A stretch of 64,000 bases of DNA from JAKACA01 sp963735115 (GTDB lineage Bacteria; Actinomycetota; Acidimicrobiia; Acidimicrobiales; Bog-793), in NCBI GenBank assembly GCA_963735115.1, contig CAVTJR010000001.1, positions 124,001 through 188,000 on the forward strand. The letters are read 5' to 3'. Under the pieces are notes generated by a model, which searched no databases, was not told the DNA's origin, and saw only the letters and a list, made by a program, of their open reading frames with translations. Position numbers and translations under genes: made by a program. This document shows, in pieces, positions 8,330 through 15,942 of the stretch (position 1 is its first letter; every line of letters begins with the position of its first letter).

Positions 8330-10120
8330 ATGCCTCCCACGAGCCATCGAAAACTTCTCGAATGGGTGGATGAGATCGCCGCGCTCACCCAGCCGGCCAG
8401 CGTGGAGTGGTGCGACGGGTCGGCCGAGGAGTACGACCGCCTCTGCCGGCTGCTCGTTGATCAGGGCACGTTCACGAAGCTCTCGGATGCCAAGCGCCCG
8501 AACAGCTACTGGGCGCACTCCGATGTCCGAGACGTTGCCCGCGTGGAGGGACGTACGTTCGTCGCCCCCGCCAAGCAGGAAGACGCCGGCCCGACGAACA
8601 ATTGGATCGACCCGCACGAGCTCCGAGACACGCTCACGAGCCTGTTCCGCGGCTGCATGCGCGGGCGCACGATGTACGTCGTCCCCTTCAGCATGGGTCC
8701 GCTCGGCTCGCCCATCGCCCACGTCGGCGTCGAGATCACCGACTCGGCCTACGTGGCTGTCAACCTCCGCATCATGACCCGCATGGGCCGCGGGGCCCTC
8801 GAGGCCATCGGCGACGAGGGCGAGTTCGTGCCCTGCGTGCACTCCGTCGGCGTCCCCCTGCCCGACGGCACCACCGACTCCGCCTGGCCCTGCAACCCCG
8901 AGAAGCTCCACATCGCCCACTTCCCCGAGACCCGCGAGATCTGGTCCTTCGGCTCGGGCTACGGCGGCAACGCCCTCCTCGGCAAGAAGTGCTTCGCCCT
9001 CCGCATCGCCTCGGTGATGGCCCGCGACGCCGGCTGGCTGGCCGAGCACATGCTCATCTTGAAGCTCACCTCGCCCGACGGCGATGTGCGCTACGTGACG
9101 GGCGCCTTCCCCTCTGCGTGCGGGAAGACGAACCTCGCCATGCTCATTCCGACCATGCCCGGCTGGAAGGTCGAGACGATCGGTGACGACATCTGCTGGA
9201 TGAAAATCGGACCGGATGGGACCCTGCGAGCGATCAACCCGGAGGCGGGTTTCTTCGGGGTGGCCCCCGGGACGAACGTGGAGACGAACCCGAACGCCGT
9301 CCTCACGCTGGCGGCCAACTGCATCTTCACGAATACCGCTCTCACCGACGACGGCGACGTCTGGTGGGAAGGTCTCACATCCGAGCCGCCAGGGCACTGC
9401 ACGGACTGGACCGGGTCGGAGTGGACGTCGGCGACGGGCAAGCCGGCGGCCCACCCAAACTCGCGTTTCACGGCGCCGGCCAGCCAGGACCCTGCGATCG
9501 CGCCCGAGTGGGAGGACCCGGCCGGGGTCCCGATCTCGGCCATCATGTTCGGGGGGCGCAGGGCGTCGGTCGTGCCGCTCGTGCACGAGGCCTTCGACTG
9601 GGGCCACGGGGTGTTCCTCGGCTCGATCATGGCGTCCGAGACGACGGCGGCGGCCGCCGGGGCCGTCGGCACGCTCCGCCGAGACCCCTTCGCCATGCTG
9701 CCGTTCTGCGGCTACAACATGGCCGACTACTGGGCTCACTGGCTGTCGTTCAAGGGCCGCGTGGAGGCGGACAAGCTCCCGCGCATCTTCTACGTGAATT
9801 GGTTCCGGAAGTCGCCCGACGGTCGGTGGCTCTGGCCGGGTTTCGGCGAGAACTCCCGGGTGCTCGAATGGATCTTCAAGCGGTGCGCCGGCGTGGGCGA
9901 GGCCGTGGCGACGCCGATCGGCTTCCTGCCGGCGCCGGGAGCCATCCCGACGGAGGGCCTCGACGTCTCCAGTGAGGACATGGCCGAGCTGCTGCGCGTC
10001 GACGTCGGCGAGTGGCGGGCGGAGGTGCCCGACATCGCCGAGCACTACGCACAGTTCGGCGACCACCTGCCGCCGGAGCTGGCGGCACAGCTGGAGGCGC
10101 TGCGGGCGCGCTTGGGCTGA
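8330..10120 (+). CDS. pckG: Phosphoenolpyruvate carboxykinase (GTP)
   Basis: PckG converts oxaloacetate and GTP to phosphoenolpyruvate and CO2, the entry to gluconeogenesis. The 596-residue product is the GTP-type enzyme: the P-loop with the reactive cysteine, FPSACGKTNLAM, lies near residue 260; NPEAGFFGVAPGTN and FGGRR are also typical. I start at ATG 8330 because GAAAGGA lies 12 bases upstream; an in-frame TTG at 8300 is less likely. The gene is monocistronic and ends 8 bp before the convergent MFS gene. Confidence 0.97.
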   Translation: MPPTSHRKLLEWVDEIAALTQPASVEWCDGSAEEYDRLCRLLVDQGTFTKLSDAKRPNSYWAHSDVRDVARVEGRTFVAPAKQEDAGPTNNWIDPHELRDTLTSLFRGCMRGRTMYVVPFSMGPLGSPIAHVGVEITDSAYVAVNLRIMTRMGRGALEAIGDEGEFVPCVHSVGVPLPDGTTDSAWPCNPEKLHIAHFPETREIWSFGSGYGGNALLGKKCFALRIASVMARDAGWLAEHMLILKLTSPDGDVRYVTGAFPSACGKTNLAMLIPTMPGWKVETIGDDICWMKIGPDGTLRAINPEAGFFGVAPGTNVETNPNAVLTLAANCIFTNTALTDDGDVWWEGLTSEPPGHCTDWTGSEWTSATGKPAAHPNSRFTAPASQDPAIAPEWEDPAGVPISAIMFGGRRASVVPLVHEAFDWGHGVFLGSIMASETTAAAAGAVGTLRRDPFAMLPFCGYNMADYWAHWLSFKGRVEADKLPRIFYVNWFRKSPDGRWLWPGFGENSRVLEWIFKRCAGVGEAVATPIGFLPAPGAIPTEGLDVSSEDMAELLRVDVGEWRAEVPDIAEHYAQFGDHLPPELAAQLEALRARLG

Positions 10121-10128
10121 GGGGCGCC

Positions 10129-11559
10129 TCAGGGGGCGGTCGCCGTCCCGCGGTGGTGGCCGGCGTCGGAGTGCATGAAGGTGTGCCTCATCGAGTAGTG
10201 GAACGCAGCCGCGATCGCACAGGCGGCGGCGATGAGGACGTCACCGGAGGCGAACTTGAACGATACGAGGACGGCGATGAGGGCGCTGCCCACCCAACAC
10301 AGCTGGAGCTGGGTCTCGAAGCGGGCGAACGACCGACCGAGGGCGGCGGGCGGGACGTAGGTCTGGGCGATGGAGTCGAACGCCGGCTTGGCGCCCGTGC
10401 TGGCCACTCCGACGGTGAACGCGAGGATCGGCTGCGCCCAGAGCGACCCGAGAATCGCCACCACGACGCCGACGACGGTGGTGAGCACGAGGGCGCTGAG
10501 GATGATCTGCTGCTCGCTCAGGCGTCGCCGGACCGACGGGACGGCCATGGAGCCGGCGAGGCCACCGATGCCGCTCGTGAGGAGGATGAGGCCGTACCAC
10601 CAGGCGGGCTCCCCGAGGTGCTTCAGGGCGAAGGCCAAGAAGAACGTCATGAAACCCATCGTCCCCCGCAACACGGTCATGGCACCGAGGGCGACGGTGA
10701 CCTCCGGAGCGATCATCGCCAGGCCGAGGCGGCGGCGTTCCTTGGCAACGTCGATGCGGGGAGGGCGGGCCGCCCGGCCGGATCTGCTCCGGTAGATGAG
10801 GCCCCCTGGGCGGCCGCTCGTGGACCCCGGCTGCGGTTGTGCCGGCAGGGGGAGAGGTGCGGGCGCCGTCGGTCCGAGGATCGGCCGCCCGTCGTCCAGC
10901 TGGCCGAGTGACTTGGGCGACGCCGGCACGGTGTTCGACTTCGGCAGCCGCAGCGCCGCCACGGTGCCGCACACGAAAACGAGGAACGTGAAGCGCAGCA
11001 CCCACGGTGCGCCCGCCTTCAAGAGGGCGACACCGAACGGCGAGGCGGCAAAGCCGCCGAGCGCCGCCAACACCGCCAGCTTGGCGTTGGCGCTCGCAAG
11101 GTCGTCAGTGCTGTCGGTCATCGAGGGCACGAGGGCGGCCTTGCCGACGAGGTAGAGCTTGGAGAGCACGAGGATGCCGAAGGCTTCGGGGAAGAGCAGC
11201 AGGCTGCGCAGATCGCGCGACATGAACAGCGCGAGGACGGCGCTGCCGCCGCTGGCAAGCCCGACGGCCGCCCGCCGGGCGGTCACACCCTTGTCGAGGA
11301 GGGGGCTGAGCAGAGGCGAGACGATGGCAAAGGGAGCGATGGAGAGCAGGAGGTAGAGCAGGACCTTGTGCTCCGACTGGTTGACGCTCACGGAGAAGAA
11401 GAGCGACCCGGCGAGCGAGATCGTCACGAGCGTCGTGCCGGCGGAGAAGATCGTGTGGACGAGCGCCAAGCGGCCGAAGGCGTGGTCCTGGTCGAAGAGG
11501 CCCGCGAGGGCATCCCGCAGCTGGCGGGTCAGTCGAGCCAAGTGCCCGGGGAACGACAC
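10129..11559 (-). CDS. Major facilitator superfamily membrane protein
   Basis: A 476-residue integral membrane protein with about ten to twelve hydrophobic segments in two halves, split by a Pro/Gly/Arg-rich cytosolic loop of about 70 residues in the middle (around residues 205-275). The two-fold pattern and loops such as RRRLSEQQ fit an MFS transporter. No substrate-defining motif is recognisable to me. The start is GTG. It is transcribed alone, convergent with pckG and divergent from the AsnC-type gene. Confidence 0.8.
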   Translation of the reverse strand: MSFPGHLARLTRQLRDALAGLFDQDHAFGRLALVHTIFSAGTTLVTISLAGSLFFSVSVNQSEHKVLLYLLLSIAPFAIVSPLLSPLLDKGVTARRAAVGLASGGSAVLALFMSRDLRSLLLFPEAFGILVLSKLYLVGKAALVPSMTDSTDDLASANAKLAVLAALGGFAASPFGVALLKAGAPWVLRFTFLVFVCGTVAALRLPKSNTVPASPKSLGQLDDGRPILGPTAPAPLPLPAQPQPGSTSGRPGGLIYRSRSGRAARPPRIDVAKERRRLGLAMIAPEVTVALGAMTVLRGTMGFMTFFLAFALKHLGEPAWWYGLILLTSGIGGLAGSMAVPSVRRRLSEQQIILSALVLTTVVGVVVAILGSLWAQPILAFTVGVASTGAKPAFDSIAQTYVPPAALGRSFARFETQLQLCWVGSALIAVLVSFKFASGDVLIAAACAIAAAFHYSMRHTFMHSDAGHHRGTATAP

Positions 11560-11637
11560 AAGGCCATCGTACGGCCATGGTCGGACCGGCCCGAGGCGAC
11601 TACGCTGCGGCGGAAGCGAGACGACGAGGAGGTCGCC

Positions 11638-11874
11638 GTGTCAGTTCGGGCATACGTGCTGATCCAGACCGAGGTGGGCAAAGCGGCGTCGGTGGCGACG
11701 AAGGTGGCCGAAATCCCTGGCGTACTGCTGGCCGACGACGTGACCGGGCCTTACGACGTGATCGTGCAGGCGGAGGCCGACTCGGTCGACGAGCTCGGCA
11801 AGATGGTCGTGAGCCGCGTACAGCTGATCGAGGGCATCACGCGCACCCTCACATGCCCGGTGGTGCACCTGTAG
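11638..11874 (+). CDS. Stand-alone AsnC/Lrp ligand-binding (RAM) domain protein
   Basis: A 78-residue protein that matches only the C-terminal effector domain of Lrp/AsnC regulators: AYVLIQTEVGKAASVATKV, GPYDVIVQAEA and a final VHL, the beta-alpha-beta-beta-alpha-beta fold that binds amino acids and forms dimers. There is no helix-turn-helix part, and no room for one. Start GTG 11638 follows GAGGAGGT. Such stand-alone RAM proteins are common in actinobacteria and are thought to sense small molecules, but partners are mostly unknown. Its last 26 bases overlap the 3' end of the convergent sufC. Confidence 0.85.
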   Translation: MSVRAYVLIQTEVGKAASVATKVAEIPGVLLADDVTGPYDVIVQAEADSVDELGKMVVSRVQLIEGITRTLTCPVVHL

Positions 11875-12640
11875 CGGAGGTTCCCGCTCCGGTGGCGGCC
11901 ACACTCTCGCGGTAGCCCGCGTAGCCGGTGTCCTCGAGCTCCTCCGCCAGCTCCGGGCCGCCGGAGCGGACGATCTTCCCCTGCGAGAGCACGTGCACGA
12001 CGTCCGGCCTGAGCTCATGGAGCAGGCGCCGATAGTGGGTGATGGCGATGACACCGAGTGGTGGGTCGCTCTCGAGCCTCGCCTGCTCGATCCGTCGAGC
12101 GACCGAGGAAAGGGCGTCGACGTCGAGGCCCGAGTCGAGCTCGTCGAGCACGGCGAAGCGCGGGTGGAGGAGGGCGAGCTGCAGCGTCTCGTTGCGCTTC
12201 TTCTCGCCGCCGGAGAGGTCGACGTTCATGTGGCGGGCAAGCAGCTCCGGGTTGGTGCCGAGCGCCTCCGCCTCAGCCGCCATCTGACTGGCGAGCGTGC
12301 CGTCGGCCGGGCGCCCCATCGCCGCCAACGCCTCCCGCAGGACGTTCAGGACCGGGACGCCGGGGACTTCGATCGGGTACTGGAAGGCGAGGAACAAACC
12401 GGCCTTTGCCCGCTCCCACGGCTCGAGGTCGAGCAGCTCGACGTTGTCGATGGTGAAGCTGCCACCGGTGACCTCGTAGCCCGGCCGGCCCATGAGGGCG
12501 TGCGCCAGCGTGCTCTTGCCCGAGCCGTTCGGGCCCATGACAGCATGGATCTCGCCACTCTCGACGCGCAGATCGACGCCGCGCAGGATCTCCCGGCCGG
12601 CGACGGCTACGCGCAGGCCCCTGATCTCGAGCGTGCTCAC
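11849..12640 (-). CDS. sufC: Fe-S cluster assembly ATPase SufC
   Basis: SufC is the ABC ATPase that drives the SufBCD scaffold. The 263-residue product from GTG 12640 has Walker A GPNGSGKST, the SufC-specific signature LSGGEKKRNE, Walker B FAVLDELDSGLD and the switch His in ITHYRR. The GTGA overlap with the Rieske gene fixes the start and indicates translational coupling. The C-terminal tail is Ala/Gly/Thr-rich and extends beyond the usual end by about 15 residues, into the region overlapping the convergent AsnC-type gene. Confidence 0.96.
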   Translation of the reverse strand: MSTLEIRGLRVAVAGREILRGVDLRVESGEIHAVMGPNGSGKSTLAHALMGRPGYEVTGGSFTIDNVELLDLEPWERAKAGLFLAFQYPIEVPGVPVLNVLREALAAMGRPADGTLASQMAAEAEALGTNPELLARHMNVDLSGGEKKRNETLQLALLHPRFAVLDELDSGLDVDALSSVARRIEQARLESDPPLGVIAITHYRRLLHELRPDVVHVLSQGKIVRSGGPELAEELEDTGYAGYRESVAATGAGTSATGAPPGM

Positions 12641-12954
12641 GGCAGCTCCACGAACACGTCGCCGTCGACGATCTCGAGGTCGAGGACGGTGATCGGCCTC
12701 GTGGCCGGCAAGCTCTGGGGAGCACCGTCGAGGAGGGAGAACGTGCTCCCGTGGCGCAAGCACTCGATCTCGCACACGTCGGCGAACACCTCCCCCTCCG
12801 ACAGCGGGTAGTCCTCGTGACTGCAGTTGTCGAGGACGGCGTGCAAGCCGCCGTCGCACTTGGCAAGGGCCACGGCGGGTGCTCCCTCGGGCGCGAAGCG
12901 CTTGACGCGGCCGAGCTCCACCTCGTCGGCCCGGCACAGCCGCACCTTCGTCAT
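12637..12954 (-). CDS. Rieske-type [2Fe-2S] ferredoxin of the Suf cluster
   Basis: A 105-residue soluble Rieske protein. Cluster ligands are visible as C-x-H in DNCSHEDYPL and C-x2-H in ECLRHGSTF. It resembles the small Rieske ferredoxins (non-haem dioxygenase ferredoxin type) found between sufD and sufC in many actinobacteria, where it may supply electrons or act as a recipient of the newly made cluster; that role is inferred from context. It overlaps sufC and sufD by 4 bases on each side, so the three are one translation unit. Confidence 0.92.
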   Translation of the reverse strand: MTKVRLCRADEVELGRVKRFAPEGAPAVALAKCDGGLHAVLDNCSHEDYPLSEGEVFADVCEIECLRHGSTFSLLDGAPQSLPATRPITVLDLEIVDGDVFVELP

Positions 12955-14273
12955 GGCGCCACCGTCTGCGTGCGCTCGGCGATGCTCGCCAGCACGAACT
13001 CGCCCACCGACGGGTTCACCCGCTCGAACAATTCGGCGAAGAAACCCAACAGGATCAGGCGCTCCGCCACCGCTCGCGGAACGCCTCGCGACTCCAGGTA
13101 GAACCGCTGCTCCTCGTCCACGGGCCCGACGGCGGAGGCATGCGAGCAGCGGACGTCGTTCTCCTGGATGTCGAGGGTGGGCACGGAGTCGGCGTGGGCG
13201 CCGTCCGAGAGCACGAGGTTGCGGTTCGTCTGGAAGGCGTTGGCGCCCTTCGCACCATGGCGCATGCGGATGAGGCCGTTGTAGACCGACCGCGACGAGC
13301 CGGCGACCGCTCCCTTGAAGACGAGGTCGCTCGTCGTGCGAGGTGCGGCGTGCTCCTGCAGGGTGCGGAAGTCGTGCATCTGGTCGCCATCACCGAAGTA
13401 CGCCGCCAGCAGGTGGGCGGAACCTCCCTGACCGGTGAGGACGGAGTCCGTCTGCACGCGGGCATACGCGCCGCCGAGGGAGGCCTGGAAGCTCCGAAGC
13501 GTCGAGTCTCGGCCGGCGGTGGCGGCCAAGCGGCCGATGTGCCAGGCGTTGCGTCCGAGGTGCTGCACGAGGTCGTGCGAGAGACGAGCCCCGGGGGCGG
13601 ACGACAGCTCGACGCTCGGGAGCACGAGGAGCGTCTCGCCGCCGTCCTCGGACACGAGCAGCTCGACGACGGTCGCCTCTGCGTTCTCCTCCAGCCGGAC
13701 GAGCGTCCGCGGGAAGACCGCCTTGGCAATACCGCTCGTCGAGTCCACGAGGTGAACGACGAAGATCGGCTGCGAGAGCTCGCAGCCTGCCGGCACGTGC
13801 ACGAGAACAGGGTCGGGGGCAAAGGCGTCAGCCAGGGCAGCAAAGCCGTCCGTCGTGGAGGATGGGAACTCGCCGAAGACCGAACCGACCAACCCCTCGG
13901 CATCTGGGTCGGCTGAAGCGGACCCGAGCCCGAGGCCGCTCGCCTTGGCAGCTTCGGCCAGCTCGGTGCTCACGATGAAGCCGTCGCGGGTGACCACGAG
14001 GCCGGCACGGTCTCCGAAGCCGTGGAGGAAGCGGTCGGCTGTCGGCATCAGGCTGCCGTCGCTTGAGGCGGCCTGCGCCACAGGCGAGAACTCCTCGAGA
14101 TCGAGTTGACCGATGCGGCTGTAGCGCCACGCATCCTCGTCGCCGGTCGGTACCGGTGCCGCCGCGAAGACGTCGAGCGCCTGGCGACGGCGACGTGCCA
14201 GCCAGCTCGGGCCTCCGAGTCGCTCGGCAGCTGTCGCGCTGAATGCGCTCAGATGTTGCTCGGTGGTGCTCAG
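12951..14273 (-). CDS. sufD: Fe-S cluster assembly protein SufD (apparent CTG start)
   Basis: SufD pairs with SufB to form the scaffold on which Fe-S clusters are built. The C-terminal beta-helix contains VRCSHASAVG, including the His that serves as a cluster ligand at the SufB-SufD interface. The first canonical start in frame is GTG 14081 (376 residues), but the 64 codons above it read as typical SufD N-terminus, including GPSWLARRRRQALDVF and DEDAWRYSRI. Between the upstream in-frame stop and 14081 there is no ATG, GTG or TTG. CTG at 14273, ten bases after GAGGAG, is the likely start and gives 440 residues. A base error changing ATG or GTG to CTG would look the same. Confidence 0.88.
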   Translation of the reverse strand: MSTTEQHLSAFSATAAERLGGPSWLARRRRQALDVFAAAPVPTGDEDAWRYSRIGQLDLEEFSPVAQAASSDGSLMPTADRFLHGFGDRAGLVVTRDGFIVSTELAEAAKASGLGLGSASADPDAEGLVGSVFGEFPSSTTDGFAALADAFAPDPVLVHVPAGCELSQPIFVVHLVDSTSGIAKAVFPRTLVRLEENAEATVVELLVSEDGGETLLVLPSVELSSAPGARLSHDLVQHLGRNAWHIGRLAATAGRDSTLRSFQASLGGAYARVQTDSVLTGQGGSAHLLAAYFGDGDQMHDFRTLQEHAAPRTTSDLVFKGAVAGSSRSVYNGLIRMRHGAKGANAFQTNRNLVLSDGAHADSVPTLDIQENDVRCSHASAVGPVDEEQRFYLESRGVPRAVAERLILLGFFAELFERVNPSVGEFVLASIAERTQTVAP

Positions 14274-14328
14274 GGCGAGAGTGCTCCTCGGTCGACGGCC
14301 TGCGGCGACGGAATGCTAACGGGCGGCC

Positions 14329-14625
14329 TCAACGGCCAAAACGCCTCCACCACCACTGCGGATCGCGGGCATGGGCGTGGAAGTGGTCGGGAATCTGCCG
14401 CATCACGCGGTCGACGGCAAACCCGTCGGCGCCGAAGCGCTCGCCGGCGACGCGTTGCAGCTCGGCGATCATGTGCTCGGCGTCCGCCGCCGGCGGTTGG
14501 GCGCCGTGCTGTTTCCAGACGACCATGGGAACGTCGCACACCTCGCAATCAGCCACCCAGCAGACGTCGTCCTCGTAGTGCCACGGGGTGATGCGCGCCG
14601 CCTCGCACAGGTCGCAGTCGGCCAT
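14329..14625 (-). CDS. Small HIT-like, cysteine-rich protein
   Basis: A 98-residue protein not assigned to a named gene. It begins MADCDLCEAARITPWHYEDD, has further Cys at about 22, 27 and 30, and ends with QIPDHFHAHARDP, where H-x-H-x-H resembles the histidine triad of HIT-fold nucleotide hydrolases. C-x2-C near the N-terminus plus CEVC could bind zinc, as in several HIT proteins. It is much shorter than a classical HIT enzyme. It lies 55 bp upstream of sufD on the same strand, so it may be co-transcribed with the Suf genes. Function unknown. Confidence 0.72.
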   Translation of the reverse strand: MADCDLCEAARITPWHYEDDVCWVADCEVCDVPMVVWKQHGAQPPAADAEHMIAELQRVAGERFGADGFAVDRVMRQIPDHFHAHARDPQWWWRRFGR

Positions 14626-14707
14626 GCCCGCAGGCTAGGAGCAGATCGCCGCCACGCGGCCGTCGGCGGGCGTGCCGAGCACGCCTCCGGCCGGTACCGT
14701 TCGGGAC

Positions 14708-15553
14708 GTGCCAGACCTTCACGACAAACAGCAACCGGCCGTCCTCACCGTCGAGCGGGACGGCCACGTGGCCACCGTCTTCCTCGACCGGCCGGAGAAG
14801 CGCAACGCCATGGGCATGCCCTTTTTCGCCCAACTCCCGCAGGTCATGGGAGAGCTCGGTCGAGACGACGAGGTGAGGGCGGTCGTGATGGCGGCCCGCG
14901 GGCCGGCTTTCTCCGTCGGGCTCGATCTGGCGGCGCTCGCCAGCGTGGGCGCCGACGAGCGCGATGGCGACCCTCCGTCGGCGGCCACGGTCGCACGCCG
15001 CATCCACGCCGATGTCCTCCGCCTGCAGGGATCCATCAGCTCCGTGGCCGACTGTCCGAAGCCCGTCGTCGTCGCCATCCACGGCTGGTGCATCGGCGGC
15101 GGCGTCGACCTCACGTCCGCCTGTGACATCCGCCTGTGCTCGGCCGACGCCGTCTTCTCGGTCCGCGAGACGCGTATGGCCATGGTGGCGGACATCGGCA
15201 GCCTTGCGCGCCTCCCCGAGCTCATGTCCTACGGCCACGTCGCCGAGCTCGCCTACACGGGCAAGGACATCGACGCAGCCAGGGCTGAACGGATTGGTTT
15301 CGTCAATGAGGTCCTCCCCGATCAGGAAACCACCCTGCAGGCAGCCCGCCAGCTGGCCACCGAGATCGCCGCCAACTCTCCCCTCGCCGTGCAGGGCACG
15401 AAGGCGGTGCTCGCGGAGGGGCGAAGAGCCCGCATCGAGGCAGGGTTGCGGTTCGTGGCGGCCTGGAACGCTGGCCAGCTGCGCTCGGATGACCTCAGTG
15501 AGGCGGTGACGGCCTTCTTCGAGCGGAGGTCGCCGAAGTTCAGCGGCAGCTGA
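14708..15553 (+). CDS. Enoyl-CoA hydratase/isomerase family protein, dienoyl-CoA isomerase-like
   Basis: A 281-residue crotonase-fold enzyme from GTG 14708. The oxyanion-hole region IHGWCIGGGVDLTSACDIR is followed by VRETRMAMVADIGSLARLPE. The acidic residues there (the E of RETR and the D of ADIGS) match the catalytic pattern of delta-3,5-delta-2,4-dienoyl-CoA isomerase rather than the two Glu residues of enoyl-CoA hydratase. That enzyme moves double bonds in unsaturated fatty acyl-CoA during beta-oxidation. The gene is on the plus strand, inserted between two halves of the minus-strand Suf cluster. The isomerase call is by motif only. Confidence 0.88.
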   Translation: MPDLHDKQQPAVLTVERDGHVATVFLDRPEKRNAMGMPFFAQLPQVMGELGRDDEVRAVVMAARGPAFSVGLDLAALASVGADERDGDPPSAATVARRIHADVLRLQGSISSVADCPKPVVVAIHGWCIGGGVDLTSACDIRLCSADAVFSVRETRMAMVADIGSLARLPELMSYGHVAELAYTGKDIDAARAERIGFVNEVLPDQETTLQAARQLATEIAANSPLAVQGTKAVLAEGRRARIEAGLRFVAAWNAGQLRSDDLSEAVTAFFERRSPKFSGS

Positions 15554-15593
15554 GGGCCACTCTGCCGGGGAGCCCCTCAGCTCTTCTGGCGGC

Positions 15594-15929
15594 TTACTTC
15601 TTCTTGCGGCGCAGGAAGCCCTTCTGCTTCTGCTCGCGAGCCCGCGCCTCGGCGAGAGCGCTCGGGGCGGCCTGCTCCACGACGCTCTCGGCGGCGTCGA
15701 GGAGGGAAGCGATCTCGTCACCGGGCAACTTCGGCTCCGGCTCGACGGCCGGCTCGACGAGCTTGCCGTGCGTCCAGCCGGCGTCGGCCAGCCGTCGCTC
15801 GTAGCAGGGGCAGTTCTCCGGGCAGCGCCACGGCGCCTCCGGGGCAAGGTCGAGGACGCAAAATCGCGCCACCTCGCCGGAGGCGTAGGTCCGCGACTGG
15901 AAATGCTTGCACTCTTCCCGCATCGGCAT
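15594..15929 (-). CDS. Unknown Cys-rich protein downstream of sufB
   Basis: A 111-residue protein I do not recognise. The first 43 residues hold five cysteines (7, 24, 36, 40, 42), including WRCPENCPCYE, plus His9; this C-x3-C-x-C arrangement could hold a metal or an Fe-S cluster. The second half is an acidic helix followed by a very basic end (RKKK). No signal peptide. It follows sufB by 13 bp on the same strand and is almost certainly co-transcribed with it, so a role in Fe-S assembly or delivery is plausible but unproven. Confidence 0.78.
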   Translation of the reverse strand: MPMREECKHFQSRTYASGEVARFCVLDLAPEAPWRCPENCPCYERRLADAGWTHGKLVEPAVEPEPKLPGDEIASLLDAAESVVEQAAPSALAEARAREQKQKGFLRRKKK

Positions 15930-15942
15930 GGCGACAGTCAGC

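Noticed and set aside
8174..10066. Long minus-strand open frame upstream of thiL
   Set aside because: It runs antisense to the clearly coding pckG; high GC content leaves such frames open. ThiL homology begins only after 8173.
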